A stretch of 64,000 nt of DNA. Origin: Calliopum simillimum (taxonomy: Eukaryota > Arthropoda > Insecta > Diptera > Lauxaniidae). Location of the stretch: assembly GCA_951812925.1 (NCBI GenBank), contig OX638369.1, positions 23,589,329 through 23,653,328 of the forward strand, given 5' to 3'. Every line of letters begins with the position of its first letter. The first letter of the stretch is position 1. This document shows, in pieces, positions 57,325-64,000 of the stretch. The position numbers and the translations under genes are program-made. The notes below the pieces were generated by a model. The model was given only the letters and a program-made list of their open reading frames with translations, was not told the origin of the DNA and did no database searches.

Positions 57325-57690
57325 ATTTTCGAAATAGTAGGCGGTGCCACTCCTCTCAAAAGAATAATTTGTCATATGTATATCTGACATCATTTAGCGT
57401 TTATAGATCAGATTTGACAAATATGTACATATATGGAGACGCTGGAACAAATAACATCTACTGAAAAAATGAGCGTTGTCACTTTCCACAACACATTATT
57501 CGCCATATCTCCTAAACTATTCATAGTTGATGTATGAAATAAGTTACATGAGCAAACGACATCAATCAAAAAAAATGGTGAAATCACGCCCTAAAAAAAA
57601 TTCACCATACATCTGAAACTATTTGACACAGATGAATAAGTTTTATTGCATCTGTAAAAAGCACCGGGTCAAAGTTGGGGCGATGCGCAC
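57325..57690 (+). repeat. Dispersed GGGCGTGG-type tandem family, array 2
   Basis: GGCGGTGCCACTCC (57341), GAGCGTTGTCACTTTCC (57472) and AATCACGCCCT (57583), each followed by ...TC(A/G)(C/T)CATA...TCT(C/G)(A/T/C)(A/C)AACTATT, are the reverse orientation of the 4.06-4.60 kb array. Spacing is about 110-130 bases. GCACCGGGTC and GCGCACCGGG near 57661-57693 end the recognisable part. Confidence 0.55.
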
Positions 57691-59157
57691 CGGGTAATAG
57701 CTGATTTGTAATAAATTTTCTTAGTTATTGAGGAAAAAAAGAAGTCCTAAAAGAGTTTTTTTAAATTCCAATATATGAGAAAGTTTTCTATAAAGCAGCC
57801 ATAATCTCGAAATGTGATAAATTTTTAAAATTTCCAGAGAAATTTTTCTTTTTTTTAATTAAAATACTATTTTTAGAGAAAAAAGTTATATATTTTTTGA
57901 GCAGAATATTTTTTAAATTTTTACAATATAAAGAAAATTTCTTCAAATATATCACATTTTTCCAAAAATTTTTATCAAAATTAAATACAATTAAAATTTT
58001 CTTTAAAAATTGGTACACCTTGCTCTTTTCAGTGTATATATTTTATATGCAAATATATTTGTTTGTTTGTATAAACAACGAATAGTAAATACCAAAATTT
58101 CTGTAACACTTTTTGTTTTGTATTCAATTTAATTCCTTATTGTTTAAAATCAATAAGTGGCAGCAGCACCGCCCACCTAGAATATTTAACACACACATTC
58201 ATGCATACAACACAAAGACCAACAAGTAATATTTGTGTTGTAAAAGTAACAAAAACTGAAATAACTGAGTACTTAGTAGTTGTAGAATTTTAAGTTTTTA
58301 AGAAGCTTTAATAGGCTTATGGCACTACATATAGTTCGAACTATAACAGTTTCTGTTGTGTTCAAATACAAAAATGCCATACATGATGCTCCGAACGAAC
58401 AAATGAAACCATGATGGCATACACAGTGCTTGGAGTCTACCAGACATATTGCTACCAGACACATTGGCTACAATGATGTTGTACGTTTATTTTTTTGGCA
58501 AATCGTATTTTGTATTTTTCACCAAAAATTGTTTAGGAAATACAGAGCATCGCATCGTTTCGTATCGCCAAAATGATTAATGATGATTTTTCACTTGGTT
58601 ACATTCTCATTATTTGTATTTCATTTGTTTTGTGAATGATGTAGATTATACATTTTTCGTAAGATTTATTGTATTTTAAGTAGTTATTGTCATTTTTAGT
58701 TGTTGGTATTATTGAAAATCATTCATTTTGAAAGGGTATGCGTGCGTTTGCATGTACGAGTAATTACTCCGCAGAGGGGCGAGAATTTCTCGAGAGTGAT
58801 GAATGAGCGAACACAACATATTGGTATTAAATTGCTTTCGTGCGTAATTGATTTTTGTTGCTCCCCCATGTGCCCATATGTTACATATTTTTTCATTTAA
58901 TTAGATATTTGATATGTACTCGTATAGTCTTATTAGTTTTTCTCTTATGTAGGATAAATCACAAAATAATCTTTATTCAGATTTTATAAAAATTTCAGTA
59001 ATTTTAATGGAAAATTGTGAAATTGTTTTCAAAAATTTTTTATCAATAGTTTTACAACAATCAATTAAAATTTATTAAAAATGTTATTCAAAAAATCAAT
59101 CAATATCAATCGTTTTTGAAAAGACGTCTCCACGAAGTTTTCACTCAATAAATTTCC
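57691..59157. other. Ordinary AT-rich spacer
   Basis: No supported gene or element. The GC content rises slightly near 58720-58880 without an open frame. Confidence 0.5.
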
Positions 59158-59161
59158 TTAA

Positions 59162-60196
59162 CCCATTAGTGCCCAGCGGGAACCACGGTAGATAGAAAGT
59201 TGAAATTTTCAGGATGGAGCCTTCAGACCTCAAACTATATTTGTAAAAAATTTGCTATACCTTGCTCAGGAGCGGCTCAGTGACTGGGTGCCGTATGGCA
59301 CCGCTGGGCATTCATACACATTTATTTTTTTTTATGTAACAGGAAAACTTTTCTCTTTTTAATAAAAAATGTCCTTGTATGTACTTCAAACAATTAAATT
59401 ATATATTGTTTATAACTAACTAGTCAAAAGAAAGCTATAAACTGAGATTATAGCATAATTAAGGAGAAAAGTAATAGTATGTTCGACTGCAAGGATTAAA
59501 TCCTGCTGAGGCGAAACTCTTGTTAGCAAATGCAATAAAGCATTCAAATGGCTCGATAATTAAAACTTATTCCTTAAAAGCCAAAAATAAAAACTCAACA
59601 TGTAGATTTTATACTATACAAATTGTGTTGTGATGAAAGAAAACACCCACTTACATACAACATGTATTGTTGGCTAATGCCCAGCGGTGCCGTACGACAC
59701 ATAGAGAAACAATAACTTTCGTGCTAGGTAATGCCCAGCGATGCCGTACGGCACTTACAAAAAAAAAAAATTTTCGCTAGCTATTGCCCAGCGGTGCCGT
59801 ACGGCATTCTGGTTTTTCAAATCATCACAACTCTTTTAATTTTGCACAGATTTTAATGTTTTTGATTTTAAAATATTAACTAATCTCTCTAGAATAAAAC
59901 TATGTAAAAAAATTTTCAAAAAGATACACCCAAATAGCAATAAAAGGTGATTGTTTACCTGCGGTACCGTGGCATTGCAAAATTTTTCACTTCGCGCACA
60001 AGACACAATTTAAAAACAACCACTGCAGCGAGCACTTGACACAAACTAACAAACAATTGATTTTGAATGAAAGGGAAAACATTCAAATTGTTAATTATCT
60101 GTTCTGCAAAGTCAAATGTTGCTTTGGTTATTTTTAAATAACTTTTAAAGTGAAAAAATTTTTGGGTGCCGTACGGCACCGCTGGGCATTAATGGG
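59162..60196 (-). mobile_element. piggyBac-like non-autonomous element, copy 2 (inverted relative to copy 1)
   Basis: TTAA flanks both ends (59158-59161, 60197-60200). The termini read CCCATTAGTGCCCAGCGG and, inverted, CCCATTAATGCCCAGCGG. Composite motifs with GTGCCGTACGGCAC or a variant lie at 59288-59310, 59678-59700, 59732-59754, 59785-59806 and 60166-60188, mirroring copy 1 in number, order and orientation. At 1035 bp it is one base shorter than copy 1 (1036 bp). Read in reverse it also has ATGCCACGGTACCGCAG followed by GTAA, matching the exon-like segment of copy 1. No transposase. Confidence 0.88.
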
Positions 60197-60200
60197 TTAA

Positions 60201-61189
60201 CTTGAACGAAAATATTGTTCTTTCCATTAATCGAAATGCTTAACATACCTTCTTTCCAAGCTACATATATCTCAGCTGGCAATCAGATAGAAACTATCTC
60301 TATCAAGCTCAAAATTTCAAAAAATAATATATCTTAAACTTCGGACACTATTTCAAATTGAAAAATCTTCTATATCAAATGAATTATTGTTTCTTATAAA
60401 TTCGGAAAATATCTAAACGGCTTAAAAAACATATTTACAGTGTGCTAGTTTTGAAAGATACTAAGTTATACGCTGAAAAAGTAGGGCCTGCCATGCCCCC
60501 CAAAAACTAACTTATGGTAAGTATACCGAGTTACGGCATGTTAAAGTACTCTCTACTTCTGGACCGACTCCAAGTCTTACAGCTCAATTTAAAAATCGGA
60601 TATATGATCTTTCGTAAGGATTGATTTATCCAGAGTCAATTAGTACTAAATTTTAGCATTATGTTAATTCTTTTTACTTTTAGTAGCACTACATTAGGCG
60701 TTAATTCCGTACTAAAGTTCTGCGCTGAACCTTATTCCGTAAGTGCGTGCACCTTATTCCGTGCTAACTTTTTTCTGACCTTAAATCAAAAATTTGTACC
60801 ACCAAATTAAAGGAAATTCGATGAGAAATCGAAAAAAAAATATATAGGTAATAGGTATATAAAAAGGTATGTTAATAAGATTTTTTTCGAAAAAAAATGG
60901 CCGCCAAAATCAAAAATTTAAAAAAAAAATTAAAATATCAACTTTAAGCTCTATAAACAAAATACACTTTTAGAAAGCTTATGCAAGTAGGTAAAAGCTT
61001 CCCGTGAAAAATTTTCCTCTAAAACGATAGGGTGACCCAAGAAAATTTTTTTTTAAAACAAGTCAGAAAATCAGTTTTGACCACATAACTCCTTAGGGGT
61101 GCATTTAAGACCCCGAATTGCAATTTTTGTTAGACAAGGCTCCTCTATCACCTCTTAGAAACTTCATAACCATATGCAATACACCCTAT
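60201..61189. other. Spacer with short CTTATTCCGT repeats
   Basis: CCTTATTCCGT occurs at 60730 and 60752 with TTAATTCCGTAC just before (60701). GGGCCTGCCATGCCCC near 60484 may be a scrap of the GGGCGTGG-type family. No gene. Confidence 0.5.
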
Positions 61190-61440
61190 ATATTTGAGGA
61201 ACATCGGGACAAATAGTTTTGGTGGAAAAGTGGGCGTTGTCACTCTCAAAAACGAAATACGTCAAATATCTAAAACTATTTAACGCAAAAGGATGAGATT
61301 TTGTATATATGTAAAGTGCACCGAGAAAAAAAATAACCACTGAAAAATATTGATAATGGCATGCCCCTTAAAAACAAAATTCGTCACATCTCCGAAACTA
61401 TGTAATGCAAGTAGATGAGAGGACCTATTAAAATGTGGAT
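61190..61440 (+). repeat. Dispersed GGGCGTGG-type tandem family, array 3
   Basis: GTGGGCGTTGTCACTCTCAA at 61230, then CGTCAAATATCTAAAACTAT, and ATGGCATGCCCCTTAAAAAC at about 61357 followed by CGTCACATCTCCGAAACTAT, show two units about 127 bases apart in the same orientation as array 2. Confidence 0.6.
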
Positions 61441-63559
61441 TTCATAAAAAAAAAATAAGTTTTTGAATACTTATTCGAATATGTGCTTACCGATCACATT
61501 GTAATATGAATTTTCGCTGAAACTACAATATATTCGAATTAAATGCAACACATTTCCACCTCAGACATTTCGAAAAAAAAACTTCTTTCGTCATAATCAT
61601 TTTTAGCTCTTAAACCATCCATACGAACTTTATCTCCAGTGTTTTCTATGGGACACTTTTGTTAACTCATTATCAGTACTTTTTGCAAGAAGACATCTTC
61701 ACATATTGCTTGATTTTTATTAAAACAATCTTTAGAACAGCAATGAATCATCAATATATTGGGTGCTGCAAAATTTTTGAGAAAAACTTTAAAAAACCAG
61801 ACTGTCGATAAAATGTCTACGTTTTTCAATATATTCGGTTTTATTCTATTCTGCCCGAAAGTGTTCCAAGACCTCACTTTTCGCTTATTTGAATACAGGT
61901 TTTGAAAAAAACCAACGAGGAAGAAGTTACAGACTGTCAAAAATTAGTCAAATTCGTAAAAGCACCCCAAAAGAGAAAATTAAAAGAAGACAATTTTTTG
62001 TAGAAACCTTAATTTTTGAACCACACAATTACCACCACCCTAACATAATCCTTATTATGACTCGAAAAACTAATGATGCGTTACGATCATGCCCGAAATA
62101 GGGTGAAACCATTCGCTACAGTAATTTTTGCTCCGACTACCACAATATAATCAATCATTCGATTGATAGGGAATTTTCAGCAGAGATAAAATTTTCAAGT
62201 CACTATCAACAAGGAGTTTTTTGTTTTTTCGGATTACCAAATTTTATTTAAAATTACTGTTGGAAATTTCGAAAAAAAAAACATTACTGAATTCGAATTT
62301 TCACCTTTCACCTACTTTTTTACTCAACCAACTTTAATACTTTTTCGCGCCTATTGCCAAAAACTGCTCCACAAACCAAAGAAGAAAATAAACATTTTTG
62401 GACAAGACTATTATATTATCTTATAATAACATGTGCATTGGCAAACATTTAATTGTTAGCAATTTTCTGAACTTCCTCTCAACAAACATAGTTACAATAG
62501 AAAAATACATCTTTACACTACGCTTTCAATGTAATTTACCAATTAAAATTTCTCACGCATATAATTAGCAAAACAAAAATAACAATGGCAAATAACATTA
62601 ACCCAGACATTCGCCAAAGTGGCGAGTAATAGAAAACTGACCGTAACTTAGTTAAAATCACCTCAGATCATCCCACAGACTGTCTAGCTAACTCTGTACG
62701 TTTCTATTTAGCTGTTTGTCTGAAATATCTAAGAAACGCAGCTGAGTTCGAACAAAACGCGCGGGTGCCTAACGATTTGTACATCTCAAAAATTATGTTA
62801 AGGCAATTCAACACAGAAGGTCAGCCAGCAACAGAGAGCAATAAAAATTTCAACAACAATTCAGGCAGTAAATTAAAAAATATTGAAGTTGTTGTTTGGG
62901 ACCAGGTCAAAAACAATAAAACAAAATGCGTAGACACCTGGTTTTGTACTATATACACAAAAAATATGGATTTATATATCTAGAATATCGAAATATATAA
63001 TACTATAAACTGGAGTAAAGATCAGCTGAGGTGAGCACAATTTGATTGAACATAAAGAGTGATGTATTGATAGCCCAAGTCGAACTTCAAAAGAGCAGAT
63101 TTAAAGAGAGTCGAGAAAAGCCGTATAAGAGTTTCTCTTAAATGCTATATGAAAACGTATAAGGTAAGGTATGAGGCATTCTAAAAAGTACACATAGAAG
63201 ATTTTAAAGATCATAAATATAACTTCACTCTACTCTTTGTTGAGTAAGAGTGAAACTGCTTTGTTTGTTAAGAGTACTACTCAAGTTAAACCAGACTTAA
63301 GAATTAAACACGCACTTCAAGAAAGTAAGAGTAGAATGTACTCATCCCATCGTCTTGAGTAAGTGTCAATTGAGAATTTGTATTCAAAAGAACAATGTGA
63401 AGTACCTAAACGAATCAATAACACTCCTGTTTTTAAGAAAATTTTAATATAAAAACTATTTTTTCATGAAAATTGTAGCTAATTCTCAGTGCTTTTTTCA
63501 TTCTTGAAATGTTAAGAAAGTAGCTTAAAAAAAAAGTTAATGTAGAAATCTATTAAATA
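61441..63559. other. Ordinary AT-rich spacer
   Basis: No supported gene or element. AAGAGTA/GAGTAAGAGT phrases recur loosely at 63230-63365. Confidence 0.5.
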
Positions 63560-63842
63560 CACAGGCCCACAAAAAAAACATTACCATGCGTGAAAGATCA
63601 GACCACCTGAACTTTATGTTTTAGGCGTCACTGAATCCGAATATGGTGCCAGAATAGCGAAGTTGGTTCGGGTTTTTCCAGAAATCAACAATAATGCTGA
63701 AAATTACAGATTTTTGCTGGCTTCTGAAAAAACGCGAACCAACTTCGCTATTCTGGCACCATATTCGGATTCAGCGACTCCGAAAACATAAAGTTCAGGT
63801 GGTCCGATCTCTCGCGCAGGGTACTTTTTTTATGGGATTGTG
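63560..63842. mobile_element. Near-perfect palindromic MITE, 283 bp
   Basis: The outer ends CACAGGCCCACAAAAAAAAC (63560) and, inverted, CACAATCCCATAAAAAAAGT (from 63842) pair imperfectly. The arms then agree closely through GATC(A/G)GACCACCTGAACTT, TATGTTTT, GAATCCGAATATGGTGCCAG and AATAGCGAAGTTGGTTCG. The centre is near 63700. Non-coding. Flanking AT sequence gives no unambiguous target duplication, so the superfamily is open. Confidence 0.8.
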
Positions 63843-64000
63843 ATAATATTCCAATATAAAATAATTTCTTATGTGATTTTAAGCAAACTTTTGTTTATAG
63901 GGAATTCAATAATAAAGGAAAATACAGATGGGGAAAAATATAATTTGACAAAAAATAGATTGGGAAAATTGTCTGCCGATAAATTAAATAATTTTTTATA

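Overview
The window looks like non-coding DNA from a fly, most likely a cyclorrhaphan dipteran. It is strongly AT-rich, has no long protein-coding gene, and carries the CAA/CAG/GAC triplet tracts and the kinds of transposon remnant (mariner, Tc1, pogo, piggyBac-like, LINE) common in higher flies. Family assignments rest on motifs I read by eye. No database search was possible and I do not name a species.

Layout. 0-16 kb holds a series of inverted-repeat DNA elements: an unclassified one at the left edge; a small element with CCCCCAAGG termini (2.87-3.66 kb); a Tc1-like element folded into a hairpin (5.26-6.79 kb); a foldback-like element made of mirrored minisatellite units (7.28-7.70 kb); a small MITE inside a degenerate satellite (9.4 kb); and a broken but full-ended mariner (14.86-15.76 kb). 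16-25 kb holds a TA-flanked element nested in a degenerate repeat (16.47-17.32 kb), a 1.04 kb TTAA-flanked piggyBac-like non-autonomous element (18.1-19.15 kb), LINE fragments (20.7-21.7 kb) and two related composite repeats (19.3-20.2 and 23.9-25.1 kb). 27.5-29.0 kb is a degenerate satellite of about 150 bp period, and 30.9-32.1 kb an almost perfect 8-bp tandem array. 35-38 kb has a second mariner scrap and a TA-flanked element whose unoccupied sister site lies about 400 bp beyond it. 39.6-40.2 kb is an inverted repeat carrying tRNA-like box B motifs. 42.0-46.9 kb is the only part that looks like the upstream end of a gene: a promoter-like segment with a perfect NRF-1/Erect wing palindrome at 42006-42017, a 241-bp-period satellite, then a possible 5' UTR, ATG and splice donor at 46865-46892. 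47.7-48.2 kb is a second foldback-like copy, 50.1-50.5 kb a LINE RNase H remnant, 54.4-56.5 kb a pogo-like element containing a large inverted repeat, and 59.16-60.20 kb the second, oppositely oriented copy of the piggyBac-like element.

How it fits together. I see no operon-like or pathway logic. The coherent story is serial transposon insertion. Several families are non-autonomous: ends intact, transposase deleted or fragmented. An unusual number are folded into long inverted repeats, and several repeat the core of their own terminal repeat inside the element. The most novel-looking items are the piggyBac-like pair with its reiterated 14-bp palindrome, the Tc1-like and pogo-like hairpins, the mirrored-minisatellite elements, and two elements whose unoccupied sister sites can be read within the same window.
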